Notes: a model not told the origin generated them from the sequence alone. 64,000 nt of DNA from Phycisphaerales bacterium (GCA_013360675.1 JABWBB010000001.1:62001-126000); one strand, 5' to 3'; counted from the stretch's first letter, positions 9,801 to 17,817 are shown. Numbers and translations are program-made.

Positions 9801-10828
9801 CGGGCGGCCTTGCCCCGCTTGAGCCTGGCGTTGCGCCGTGCGACAAACGACGCCAGCGGCGGGCCCAGCCAGTCGTGCGTCGAGAGTTTCTGATAGTCAA
9901 ACCCAAACCCGCGGATCAACGCCAGCACCTTTTCTAAGTGTGCGTGATACGCCTCGAGATACGCCTTGCGCAGCGATCGCGGATCTACCCGCAGGGCGGG
10001 CTCCCCCTCGAGCCCCTCGAAGGGGGCCGCGTCGGTGAATGCGAACTCCTCCTCGGCCTTGTCGACCACCTGGAAGACCAGCAAGTCGTGCCCGGCGTGT
10101 CGAACCCGCGCGAGCGCCGCCCGCAGGTCTTCGGGCTCGACATAGAGATCGCTGATGAGCGCCAGCACGCAGCGCGTGGTGAGTTGGGTCAGGGCCTGGT
10201 CGATCGCCCGCGCCAGCCCGGTGGGCCGCCCCTGGTTCTGCGGGGCGACGGGATGGGTCGAGAGTGCGCCCACGATCTGGCGCCAGGTGCCCTGGCTGCC
10301 GCTGCGGCGCACCATCGCCCGGATCTCGTCGGCGAAGACGACCAGCCCCACGCGGTCGCTCTGGCGAAGCGTGATGTAGGCCAGCGCCGCCGCCAGGGCC
10401 GTGGCGTGGTCGAACTTGCTCCAGTGAGCGCGCCCATCGGGGCTGGTGGTGCGGCCCATGCCCGAAGCATCTTCGAACGTGCGGCTGCCATACCCCATCG
10501 AGCCCGATGCATCGACCAGCACTACCAGGTCGAGGTTGGTCTCCTGCTGATACTGCTTGAGCTGGAGTTTGTCCGTCCGCCCGAAGACTTTCCAGTCGAG
10601 GTGGCGGATGTCATCGCCGGGCGAATAGGGGCGGTGCTGGGCGAACTCGACGCTGAACCCCTGGTAGGGCGAGCGGTGCATGCCGCTCGACAGGCCCTCG
10701 ACGATCAGCTTCGCGCGCAGCTCAAAGCTCGACAGGCGGGCCAGCGTCTGCGGGTGCAGGTACAACTGCGCGTCGGCTTCGGGCATGGCCCGGGGTGTCG
10801 GGTTATCGGGACGCTCGGACGTGGGCAC
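9797..10828 (-). CDS. DUF58 domain protein
   Basis: The 343-residue protein carries the family signature RPYSPGDDIRHLDWKVFGRT (about 67-86) followed by a vWA-like metal-site motif DASGS at 106-110. DUF58 proteins are usually encoded right after a MoxR AAA+ ATPase and before BatA-type vWA proteins. Here the downstream partners are present but the next gene upstream is a divergent carbonic anhydrase, so no MoxR is linked. The annotated GTG start has no clear ribosome site; an ATG at 10786 (MPEADAQLY) is an alternative. The stop overlaps the next gene start in ATGA. Confidence 0.9.
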   Translation of the reverse strand: MPTSERPDNPTPRAMPEADAQLYLHPQTLARLSSFELRAKLIVEGLSSGMHRSPYQGFSVEFAQHRPYSPGDDIRHLDWKVFGRTDKLQLKQYQQETNLDLVVLVDASGSMGYGSRTFEDASGMGRTTSPDGRAHWSKFDHATALAAALAYITLRQSDRVGLVVFADEIRAMVRRSGSQGTWRQIVGALSTHPVAPQNQGRPTGLARAIDQALTQLTTRCVLALISDLYVEPEDLRAALARVRHAGHDLLVFQVVDKAEEEFAFTDAAPFEGLEGEPALRVDPRSLRKAYLEAYHAHLEKVLALIRGFGFDYQKLSTHDWLGPPLASFVARRNARLKRGKAAR

Positions 10829-11001
10829 GACACATGCTATCGGAGCGCACGCGCACGTGACTTGTCCCCGCGTAACCAGCGACCTTGACTCCTTCCAACC
10901 CCGCGCGGATTGAACTGGAGCATCCCCGGGCGTGGCCCGATACGGAAGTGGCCCGGCTCAGCGCGCACCCGCGTGGGCCGGTTCGACACGGAGTCATCCA
11001 G

Positions 11002-12051
11002 ATGCGTGGCATTCTCAAGTACCTTCCGCTGGCGCTGATCTTCGCTGGTGCATCGCTTCTGGGCGCGGGCCCCGAGAAGGACCCTCACGCCGCACCCAAG
11101 GCCACGCCCCCCTCGCATCCCGCGACACCCCCGGCCCCGCCCGCGGCCAAACCCGCGCTCAAGCCCGCGCCCGGCGTTCCCACGCCCGCGCCAGAGGTTC
11201 CCGCGCCCGACGCACACAACGTTCACGCCGAGCCAGCCAGCGTCAAAACCGCCGAGCCTGCCAAGGAACCGCCGGCCGCCACGCCCAATACCACAACGCC
11301 TGTCGCCATCATCGAGGCAACCACGCCCCCGGCTCCGGTGCTGCCGCCCATCGATGCGATCGACGGCACTCTCACCGCCGACCAGGCCCTCGCCGCCCTG
11401 AGCGAGGGCAACGCCCGCTGGGTCAGCGGCATGCCCGCCAACCCCGCGTCAGACGCCGCCCGTCGCCAGGCCACCAGCACGGGGCAGAAGCCCTTTGTCA
11501 CGGTGCTGACGTGCGCCGATTCGCGACTGCCCGTCGAGCGGCTGTTCGACCGGGGCGTGGGCGAGGTCTTTGTCCTCCGCGTCGCGGGGAATATCGCCGG
11601 CGCCCACGAGGCCGGGACGATCGAATACGGCGTGGGGCACCTCAACACCCCGCTGCTGGTGGTGATGGGGCACAGCAAGTGCGGTGCGGTCGCCGCCGCC
11701 GCCTCGGGGGCCCAGGTCCACGGCAACGTGGGCGTGCTGCTGGCCGCGATCACGCCGGCGGTCGAGCGGGCCAAACGCAACAACCCGAACCTGAGCGGGG
11801 ATGAACTCGTCGCCGCCGCGGTGAAAGAGAATGTGTGGCAGAGCGTCTTCGACCTGCTCAAATCGAGCAGCGACCTGCGTCAATCGCTGGCGGCGGGCAA
11901 ACTGAAAGTGGTGGGGGCGGTCTGTGATATCTCGACGGGCAAGGTCGAGTTTCTGGGCGAGCACCCGTGGCAGAGCGAACTGATCGCGGCGATGAACGCG
12001 CAGCCCGCGGCGAACCCCGCCGCCCACGCCGAGGCGGGCGAGGGGCATTAG
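11002..12051 (+). CDS. Exported beta-carbonic anhydrase with Pro/Ala-rich linker
   Basis: Beta-carbonic anhydrase interconverts CO2 and bicarbonate. Residues 168-198 hold the CADSR motif (zinc ligand C171, catalytic D173/R175) and 222-228 hold the second ligand pair H224 and C227 in GHSKCG. The protein starts with a hydrophobic signal-like stretch (about 5-21), then about 95 residues of Pro/Ala-rich linker, so the enzyme domain should sit in the periplasm or on the membrane. I place the start at ATG 11002 because GGAG lies eight bases before it and the signal peptide begins there; the frame is open upstream to 10885. It stands alone, divergent from the DUF58 cluster. Confidence 0.9.
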   Translation: MRGILKYLPLALIFAGASLLGAGPEKDPHAAPKATPPSHPATPPAPPAAKPALKPAPGVPTPAPEVPAPDAHNVHAEPASVKTAEPAKEPPAATPNTTTPVAIIEATTPPAPVLPPIDAIDGTLTADQALAALSEGNARWVSGMPANPASDAARRQATSTGQKPFVTVLTCADSRLPVERLFDRGVGEVFVLRVAGNIAGAHEAGTIEYGVGHLNTPLLVVMGHSKCGAVAAAASGAQVHGNVGVLLAAITPAVERAKRNNPNLSGDELVAAAVKENVWQSVFDLLKSSSDLRQSLAAGKLKVVGAVCDISTGKVEFLGEHPWQSELIAAMNAQPAANPAAHAEAGEGH

Positions 12052-12079
12052 TCACGTTCATTAGAACTATCCTTTGTGC

Positions 12080-12108
12080 CCCGATCTGACCGTCCGCGGT
12101 CAGTCGGG
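12080..12108 (+). repeat. REP element copy 1
   Basis: Imperfect palindrome: outer arms CCCGA/TCGGG, inner arms CTGACCG/CGGTCAG and loop TCCG, with one bulged T in the left arm. It is preceded by GTGC. The 33 bases 12076-12108 are identical to those at copy 4. Confidence 0.85.
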
Positions 12109-12139
12109 ACATCCGGTCGTGTCGGGACATTCGGTCGTG
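12104..12139 (+). repeat. 18-base tandem repeat between REP copies 1 and 2
   Basis: Two adjoining 18-base units (12104-12121 and 12122-12139) differ at one position. The first unit starts inside the right arm of REP copy 1, so the spacer appears to have grown by tandem duplication of the REP edge. Confidence 0.8.
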
Positions 12140-12140
12140 C

Positions 12141-12169
12141 CCCGATCTGACCGTCTGCGGTCAGTCGGG
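12141..12169 (+). repeat. REP element copy 2
   Basis: Same palindrome and orientation as copy 1, with loop TCTG in place of TCCG. It lies 48 bases before the chosen transposase start and may also affect its expression. Confidence 0.85.
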
Positions 12170-12216
12170 TCTGCGTTTCCACACCTGATGTGTGCGAATC
12201 ACGATATCATCCAGCG

Positions 12217-12819
12217 ATGGATGCTCCGGCATTTACGCCGCCGTACCGCAAGCGGCTCCGACGCCGCGAGTCGGAGCAGCGGCCGGACTGTCGCTTCTTG
12301 ACTTTCTCGTGCTTTCGGCGCTGCCCGCTCTTTGGGGTGGTGTCATCCGATCCGGTGCAGACGATCTTCGCCGCGGCCCTCGACGCGGCGCGTCGGCGTC
12401 ACGGGTTCTCGCTCTATGCGTGGGTGGTGATGCCCGAGCACGTCCATCTGCTCGCCAGGCCGCGGGCCGGGCAGGTGTGGGCAACGTTGGCTTCCTCGAT
12501 CAAGAACATCACGGCAAAGCGGGGCCTGGCCCACCTCCGCGCAACGGGCGCTCCGATCCTTGAGGCGATTCGAACCCGCGACGGCGCGGAACGATTCTGG
12601 CAGACCGGCGGCGGGTTCGATCGGACATGCCGGGACGAAGCCGAGTTCTGCCACGCGGTCCGGTACATTCATCGCAACCCGGTCGAACGCGGCTTGGTGA
12701 CCAGGCCCGAGGATTGGCGCAGCAGCAGCGTGCGATGGTGGATGGGGGAACGAAGCAGAGAGATTGAGTGCGACGCCCCGCCGCTGAAGGGGTTGGAGCG
12801 GTGGAAGGGGTATCGATGA
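12217..12819 (+). CDS. REP-associated tyrosine transposase (RAYT, Y1/IS200-like HUH family)
   Basis: The 200-residue protein has the HUH metal-binding motif HVH at 75-77 inside VVMPEHVHLLARP and a probable catalytic tyrosine at Y150 in AVRYIHRNPVERGLV, the signature of RAYT proteins. These nick and join single-stranded DNA at REP hairpins; most are domesticated or act on the REPs around them. The flanking REP copies support this assignment strongly. The start at ATG 12217 is a choice; an in-frame ATG at 12190 adds nine residues, and neither has a strong ribosome site. The last 54 bases of the gene are duplicated, diverged, at 13114-13169. Confidence 0.92.
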   Translation: MDAPAFTPPYRKRLRRRESEQRPDCRFLTFSCFRRCPLFGVVSSDPVQTIFAAALDAARRRHGFSLYAWVVMPEHVHLLARPRAGQVWATLASSIKNITAKRGLAHLRATGAPILEAIRTRDGAERFWQTGGGFDRTCRDEAEFCHAVRYIHRNPVERGLVTRPEDWRSSSVRWWMGERSREIECDAPPLKGLERWKGYR

Positions 12820-12891
12820 TGAGCGGGCATGTGGTGAAGTCGGCACGGCGGCGATGGGGAAGGGGATGTGGCGAAGATCCGGGCGCACCAT

Positions 12892-12921
12892 CCCGACTGA
12901 CCGCAAAGCCGGTCAATCGGG
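12892..12921 (-). repeat. REP element copy 3, inverted, right end of RAYT unit
   Basis: This is the REP palindrome in opposite orientation to copies 1 and 2, with a changed loop (GCAAAGC region) and one arm position lost. The 60-odd bases before it (from 12831) match those before copy 5, so a longer conserved flank belongs to the right end. Confidence 0.8.
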
Positions 12922-13071
12922 GCACGCAGTCAGTAAGGCCACCTGCCTCAGTGGCGTCTTTGGCCATTCCGAGAAGTTGTTACAGAGATGTAGTACTACA
13001 AGCTGGTGCGCCACCCTCGGAACAATGGCCGGCGGCCCAACTCATGGACTTTGCGTTCTTATCCGGCGTGC
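12922..13071. other. Non-coding spacer between the two REP units
   Basis: No credible gene is present. The stretch is less GC-rich than its surroundings and contains a perfect 12-base palindrome TGTAGTACTACA at 12989-13000. I see no relation to the REP sequence. Confidence 0.5.
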
Positions 13072-13100
13072 CCCGATCTGACCGTCCGCGGTCAGTCGGG
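13072..13100 (+). repeat. REP element copy 4
   Basis: Identical to copy 1, including the four preceding bases GTGC; it is the left end of the miniature unit. Confidence 0.85.
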
Positions 13101-13238
13101 TCGGGATGCGGTAGAGTGAGAAGCCCCGCCGATGTGCGGTGGGGGACGTGAATGGGGTAACCACGAGGAGCGCGTACGTGGTGAAGCCGGCATGGCGGTG
13201 CTGTGGAAGGAGATGTGGTGACGATCCGTGCGCACCAT

Positions 13239-13266
13239 CCCGACTGACCGTCCGCGGTCAGTCGAG
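13239..13266 (-). repeat. REP element copy 5, inverted
   Basis: Right-type REP with inner arms CTGACCG/CGGTCAG intact and one mismatch in the outer arm (TCGAG). The preceding bases CGCACCATCCCGA are shared with copy 3. Bases 13267-13494 beyond it hold no gene, only a GC-rich inverted repeat at about 13428-13450 without a T tract. Confidence 0.8.
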
Positions 13267-13494
13267 TCTGCCAGTTTCAAAGCGATGTTTCTGCATCTCC
13301 GCCGCGTGCGGCTGCCCCCGGGCACGAGCGAGGTACGGGGCGTCCCCGGACCAGTGGGTCTGGGCCGCCCCGGTGCGGCTGGCTGTGCATGTCGAACCCC
13401 GCACAGAATGACACGGGAGTCGGTGTAGGGGCAGGCGGGCCGCCCGCCCCATAAGGGAGTGGAGTTCTCTTTGTTTTGGGGCTCTTAGGTGTGC

Positions 13495-14409
13495 CTACAC
13501 CCGCACCATCCGCACATACTCGTCGTAGCGTTCGCCGATCTGCGTGCGGGTGAGTTTGAGCAGGCGGTCGAGGCTGAAGGCCTCGATGGTGAAACTCGCG
13601 ACCACCGTGCCGTGCACCAGCGCCCGGCGCAGCGTGTCGAACTCGCCCGGGTCCTTGGCGTTGGCGCTGGCCAGGTGCCCCATCATCCCGCCGGCGAAGG
13701 TGTCCCCGGCGCCGGTGGGGTCGATGACCTGCTCGGTGGGGAAGGCGGGCAGGGCGGCGATCCCGTCGCGGTGGACGATCAGCGCCCCGTGCTCGCCCTT
13801 CTTGATGACGACAAATCGCGGGCCAAGGTCGAGGATGTGCCGCCCGGCGGTCACCGAGTTCGACTTGCCCGTGAGCAACTCGGCCTCGTCATAGTTGAGC
13901 ACCAAGCCGTCGACGCGCTTGAGCAGCGCCAGCAGGTCGTCCTTGGCGGTGTTGATCCACAGGTCCATGGTGTCGGCGACGCAGATCGCGCGCTGGGGCA
14001 ACTGCTCGAGCATCCCCATCTGAACCCCGGGGTGCGTGTTGGCCAGGAAGACAAACCGGCTGTCGCGATAGCCCTGGGGCACCGGCGGCGGGGGCTCGGC
14101 CAGCACGCCCAGTTCCGTAAAGAGCGTCTCGCGCGAGTTCATGTTCGCGTGGTACTTGCCTCCCCAGGCGAAGGTGCGGCTGCCCTTGCGGGTCTCCAGC
14201 CCGCCCAGGTCGATGCTCGGAAACTTCCCAAACAACGCCCGGTGATCGGGCGGAAAGTCTTCACCCACCGCGGCGACCAGACGGACAGGCCCATAGAACG
14301 ACGCCGCCGCGGCGAAGTACGTGCCCGACCCCCCCAGGATTTTCTCGGCATGGCCGGCCGGGGTGTAGACGGTGTCGATCCCGATGGTGCCTGTCACGAT
14401 GAGTGCCAT
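13495..14409 (-). CDS. PfkB-family carbohydrate/nucleoside kinase
   Basis: The 304-residue protein has the PfkB family layout: N-terminal GGSGTYFAAAASFYG substrate and lid region, and the C-terminal signature DPTGAGDTFAGG with the catalytic Asp and the anion hole, at about residues 226-237. It transfers phosphate from ATP to a sugar or nucleoside; adenosine-kinase-like and ribokinase-like members cannot be told apart from the sequence alone. It is transcribed away from the pilT operon and has no partner that reveals the substrate. The start MALIVTGTIGID fits the family although no strong ribosome site precedes it. Confidence 0.88.
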   Translation of the reverse strand: MALIVTGTIGIDTVYTPAGHAEKILGGSGTYFAAAASFYGPVRLVAAVGEDFPPDHRALFGKFPSIDLGGLETRKGSRTFAWGGKYHANMNSRETLFTELGVLAEPPPPVPQGYRDSRFVFLANTHPGVQMGMLEQLPQRAICVADTMDLWINTAKDDLLALLKRVDGLVLNYDEAELLTGKSNSVTAGRHILDLGPRFVVIKKGEHGALIVHRDGIAALPAFPTEQVIDPTGAGDTFAGGMMGHLASANAKDPGEFDTLRRALVHGTVVASFTIEAFSLDRLLKLTRTQIGERYDEYVRMVRV

Positions 14410-14436
14410 AGGGGGTCAGTGTAGGTTTGGATGCGC

Positions 14437-14457
14437 CCGCCCCGTCAAACGGGGCGG
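14437..14457. other. GC hairpin between divergent pfkB-like and pilT genes
   Basis: Perfect 8-base arms CCGCCCCG/CGGGGCGG with a five-base loop TCAAA lie in the shared upstream region. There is no T tract, so it is not an intrinsic terminator on either strand; its role is unknown. Confidence 0.4.
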
Positions 14458-14579
14458 CTTGATGAGGGCAAGGTCGTTGCAACCAAAGACGATCCGGAGC
14501 GAATCGAGGGAACGCCGCGTGACGGACACGCGGGCGGGTTGGGTTCTCGCTCGCCAATACGGCAGGGAGTCGGTACGCT

Positions 14580-15818
14580 ATGAGTTCGCACCAGAGCGCG
14601 GTGGCGACACCGCAGGCAGGCAAATCTACCGGGTCCAATCCCGGCACGGGGTCCGCAGGCATGTCAGTTGAATCCGAACCGGTGAGCAGCGCGTCGCATG
14701 TCGGGCACATCTCGATGGCGACCCTGAAAAAGTCAGATCCGCACGCGACGCGGTGGGGCAAGTTCCTGCAGGCGGCGATCAAATTTGAGGCGTCGGACCT
14801 CATCATGAAGGCGGGCTCGAAGCCCGCGATCCGCGTGCGAGGCGCCCTCAAGCCCCTGGACACCGAGGCGGTCTCGGCCGACGAGTTCTGGAAGATCGCC
14901 CAGCACGTGCTCTCCGCCGAGCAGATCGAGGATCTGCACAAGTTCGGCTCGGTCGACTTCGCCTACGACTATGACGACCACCATCGTTTCCGCGTGAACC
15001 TGTTCCAGGCCCGCGGCAAGCTGAGCGTCGCCGCCCGCCTCATCACCAGCAAGATCCGGCGATTCGAGGAGTTGTACCTCCCCGAGATCATGTCGGAAGT
15101 GGCGATGCAGCCCAACGGGATCGTGCTGCTGAGCGGCGTGACGGGCTCGGGCAAGTCGACGACCATCGCCGCCATGCTCGATTACGTGAACGAACGCAAG
15201 CCCGTGCACATCGTGACGATCGAAGACCCGATCGAGTACATCTTCACGGACAAGAAGGCGACGATCAACCAGCGCGAGATCGGGATCGACTGCCTCGACT
15301 TCAAGATCGCGCTTCGCGCCCTGGTCCGCGAAAACCCCGACGTGGTGCTGGTGGGTGAGATGCGCGACAACGAGACCTTCCACGCGGCCCTCCATGCCGC
15401 CGAGACGGGCCACCTGGTCTACGGCACCATCCACGCCTCGAGCACGACGCAGACCTTCAGCCGCATCTACGGCCTGTTCGAGGCCGAGGAAGTCCCGCAG
15501 GTCCGCAAGATCCTGGGCTATCAGATGCGGGCGTTCGTCTACCAGAAACTGCTCCCGACGCTGCACCCCGAGATCCACCGCATCCCGGCGATCGAGGTCC
15601 TGATCAACAACAGCGTCGTGCGCAAGCACATCCTCGAGGCCCGCGAAGGCGAGCTGCGCGAGTACATCAAGACGATCGAGGCCCGCCAGAGCGGCATGAT
15701 CGACTTCAACGAGGCCCTGGTGCAGCTCGTCGAGAAGGAATACATCCACATGCGCGTCGCCGAGGAGGCCTCTCCCAACGTCGACGAGTTCCGCATGATG
15801 ATCAAGAAGATCAAGTAA
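14580..15818 (+). CDS. pilT: PilT-type twitching/retraction ATPase
   Basis: PilT-family hexameric ATPases pull back type IV pili. All key motifs are intact: Walker A GVTGSGKS (about 186-193), the Asp box IEDPIEY, Walker B VVLVGE with MRDNET (about 255-266) and the His box YGTIHASS (H285). The N-terminal 55 residues are an extra low-complexity leader compared with usual PilT length, and internal ATGs at 14661 and 14715 could be the true start. Downstream lie a degenerate PilB-like protein and a CvpA-like protein on the same strand, without other pilus genes in the window. Retraction of a pilus encoded elsewhere is likely; a special role with its neighbours is possible. Confidence 0.9.
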   Translation: MSSHQSAVATPQAGKSTGSNPGTGSAGMSVESEPVSSASHVGHISMATLKKSDPHATRWGKFLQAAIKFEASDLIMKAGSKPAIRVRGALKPLDTEAVSADEFWKIAQHVLSAEQIEDLHKFGSVDFAYDYDDHHRFRVNLFQARGKLSVAARLITSKIRRFEELYLPEIMSEVAMQPNGIVLLSGVTGSGKSTTIAAMLDYVNERKPVHIVTIEDPIEYIFTDKKATINQREIGIDCLDFKIALRALVRENPDVVLVGEMRDNETFHAALHAAETGHLVYGTIHASSTTQTFSRIYGLFEAEEVPQVRKILGYQMRAFVYQKLLPTLHPEIHRIPAIEVLINNSVVRKHILEAREGELREYIKTIEARQSGMIDFNEALVQLVEKEYIHMRVAEEASPNVDEFRMMIKKIK

Positions 15819-15857
15819 GCCGCCCCCGGGCCTCTTCTTTTCCCCAAGGTCGTGACA

Positions 15858-15876
15858 CGCCCGCCCTCCGCGGGCG
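15858..15876. other. GC hairpin downstream of pilT
   Basis: Seven-base arms CGCCCGC/GCGGGCG with loop CCTCC, 40 bases after the pilT stop. It has no T tract, so it may slow or process the transcript rather than end it. Confidence 0.35.
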
Positions 15877-16041
15877 GTATACGGGGCATGGCCCGGGTCC
15901 CCGGGCTTCGTGGGGCGTCTCCGCGGGGGGGCGACGGGCCCACGGCGCGAAGGGATCGGATCGGATACGCTCTCTGGCCCTACGCCGCGGGAGTGCGTGC
16001 GATTCGGGGTTCGTCAGGTCGTCAGCGAGAGGAACGCGCAC

Positions 16042-17772
16042 GTGCATTATGAGATTGCCGCAACGGGCATGACGTGGACGCTGGGCGAGGCGATGATGCT
16101 CGTCTCGTGGTGGAAGCCGCTGCTGCTGCTGATCCCGTTCATGCCGTGGGCATGGCTGGTGTCGGCGGTCTTCGACAAGCACGCCGGGAAGTACCACCTG
16201 CCCAGACCCAACTGGAACCTGCTGCACCTGGGCTGTGGCCTGGTGGCCCTCGCCCTGGCGATCATTCTTCCCATCGAAGGCATCGCCGCGATTTTCGTGT
16301 CCTTGGCGGCGATCACGGCGGTGCTGGCCATCGATGTGGCCATCTTCGTCATGGTGACCAACCGCGACGAGCGCGTCCCCGAGGCCTTCCGCCTCAAGCT
16401 CGATTTCTCCTCGTTGGGCAAGGCCCGCGCGGATCGCGCCGCGGCCAAGCGCCAGGGCAAGGTCGAACTGGTCCTGCGTCGCCCCGACAAGTCCGTCGTT
16501 GCCGTCCCCTCGATCGACGCCCCCGAGTTCCCCGTGCGAGTGGCGGCCGAGTCGATCATTCTCAAGGCCATCGATAATCGGGCCGCGCAGATCGACATCG
16601 CGCCCACCGGCAAGGACAACCAGTACGCGGTGACGTATCTCGTCGATTCGCTGCGCACCCCGCCCGAGGCCATGCCCGGTGCCGACGCCATCAAGGTCAT
16701 GGACTATTGGAAAGGCGTGGCGAAGCTCGACCTCCAGGATCGGCGTCGTCGCCTGGTCAACGATGTGACCGTCGAGCGCGGCGATTCGAAGAAGAAGATC
16801 CGCATCACCTCGATGGGGTCACAGGCGGGCATGCGCCTCAGCCTTCTGATCGAGCCCGAGACCCAGGTCCGGCGCAAGCCCGCGGATCTGGGCCTGCTCG
16901 AGCCCCAGATGGACGAACTCCGCAAGCTGGTGGAAGAAGAGGCCGGCGTGGTGCTGCTGGCGGCACCGCCCGATGCCGGTCGGACCACCACTCTCTACAC
17001 CATCGTCAAGATGCACGATGCCTACACCAAGAACGTGCAGGTCGTCGAGACCGAACCCCAGGACATGCTCGAGGGAGCCAAGCAGAACAAGTGGGAGCAG
17101 CAGGCCGACGGGCCCGAGTTCTCCACCTTCGTGAGGTCGCTGCTCCGCCGCGATCCCGACGTGCTGGGCGTGGCGGATCTCGTCGACGCGAACACCGCCA
17201 AGGAAATCGCCAAGGCCGACCACGAGCGCACCCGTGTCTACGTCTCGGTCCGCGGCGAGTCAGTTCTCTCCGTGATCCAGCAGTGGCTCAAGGTGGTGGG
17301 GGATACCGAGATCGCCTCCAAGTGCCTCTACGGCGTCGTCGCCCAGAAGCTCCTGAGGAAGCTCTGCACCAACTGCAAGGTTGCCTACCAGCCCTCCCCG
17401 GACATGGTCAAGCGACTGGGCCTTCCGCCCGATCGCGTCAAGCAGCTCTTCAAGCGCGGCGGGCAGGTCCTCATCAAGAACAAGCCCGAGATCTGCCCGC
17501 TCTGCCAGGGCACCGGGTACCTCGGACTCGAGGGCATCTTCGAGATCTTCACCATCGGCCCGGCCGAGCGCACGCTCCTGGCCAAGGGCGACCTCAACGC
17601 CATCAAGCTCGAGTACAAGAAGCGCAATCTGCCCACAATCCAGCAGAGCGCGATCAAAAAGGCTATCGACGGCATCACCAGCGTCGAGGAGGTCATGCGC
17701 GTCACCGTCGAGGCACGCCCCGAGGCTCAGCCCGGGCAGGGCGGCAAGACCGAGGCGGGCGCGACGGCGTAG
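16042..17772 (+). CDS. Membrane-anchored PilB/GspE-like protein with degenerate ATPase motifs
   Basis: The C-terminal half (about 285-565) follows the type II/IV secretion ATPase fold, including the zinc-binding four cysteines C442, C445, C485 and C488 before LGLEGIFEIF. Unlike real PilB/GspE proteins, the Walker A region reads APPDAGRTT (308-316) with Arg where the catalytic Lys should be, Walker B reads VLGVAD with Asp for Glu and no Arg after it, and the His box is lost (YVSVRGES). The N-terminus has three hydrophobic segments (about 22-44, 62-80, 81-106), which is unusual for this cytoplasmic family. I chose GTG 16042 because GAGAGGA precedes it and the open frame before it is low-quality. 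It is probably a non-catalytic or altered paralogue anchored in the inner membrane, encoded between pilT and a CvpA-like gene. Confidence 0.85.
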   Translation: MHYEIAATGMTWTLGEAMMLVSWWKPLLLLIPFMPWAWLVSAVFDKHAGKYHLPRPNWNLLHLGCGLVALALAIILPIEGIAAIFVSLAAITAVLAIDVAIFVMVTNRDERVPEAFRLKLDFSSLGKARADRAAAKRQGKVELVLRRPDKSVVAVPSIDAPEFPVRVAAESIILKAIDNRAAQIDIAPTGKDNQYAVTYLVDSLRTPPEAMPGADAIKVMDYWKGVAKLDLQDRRRRLVNDVTVERGDSKKKIRITSMGSQAGMRLSLLIEPETQVRRKPADLGLLEPQMDELRKLVEEEAGVVLLAAPPDAGRTTTLYTIVKMHDAYTKNVQVVETEPQDMLEGAKQNKWEQQADGPEFSTFVRSLLRRDPDVLGVADLVDANTAKEIAKADHERTRVYVSVRGESVLSVIQQWLKVVGDTEIASKCLYGVVAQKLLRKLCTNCKVAYQPSPDMVKRLGLPPDRVKQLFKRGGQVLIKNKPEICPLCQGTGYLGLEGIFEIFTIGPAERTLLAKGDLNAIKLEYKKRNLPTIQQSAIKKAIDGITSVEEVMRVTVEARPEAQPGQGGKTEAGATA

Positions 17773-17817
17773 TTCGATCCGGGTCTTTCGGAAGGCCCAT
17801 GCGCGGGAGTCATTGAC

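Larger units (their letters stand above)
12080..12921 (+). mobile_element. RAYT element: REP-flanked Y1 transposase unit
   Basis: The unit runs from two directly repeated REP palindromes on the left (12080-12108 and 12141-12169) through the transposase gene to a REP in the opposite orientation on the right (12892-12921). This is the usual layout of a REP-associated tyrosine transposase. A shortened copy of the same unit lies just downstream at 13072-13266, which shows the unit has been copied or duplicated at least once. Confidence 0.8.
13072..13266 (+). mobile_element. Miniature (internally deleted) derivative of the RAYT unit
   Basis: This 195-base unit starts with a left-type REP (13072-13100) and ends with a right-type REP (13239-13266). 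Its interior, 13114-13250, aligns base for base, with scattered changes and a few short gaps, to 12766-12903, that is, to the last 54 bases of the transposase gene plus its 3' flank. It therefore looks like a non-autonomous relative that kept both ends and lost most of the gene. No open frame of note remains. Confidence 0.75.

Noticed and set aside
12080-13266. CRISPR array
   Set aside because: The repeats are few, palindromic, unevenly spaced and in both orientations around a transposase; no cas gene is near.
13428-13450. Terminator for the PfkB-type gene
   Set aside because: The inverted repeat is GC-rich but imperfect and lacks a T tract on the minus strand.
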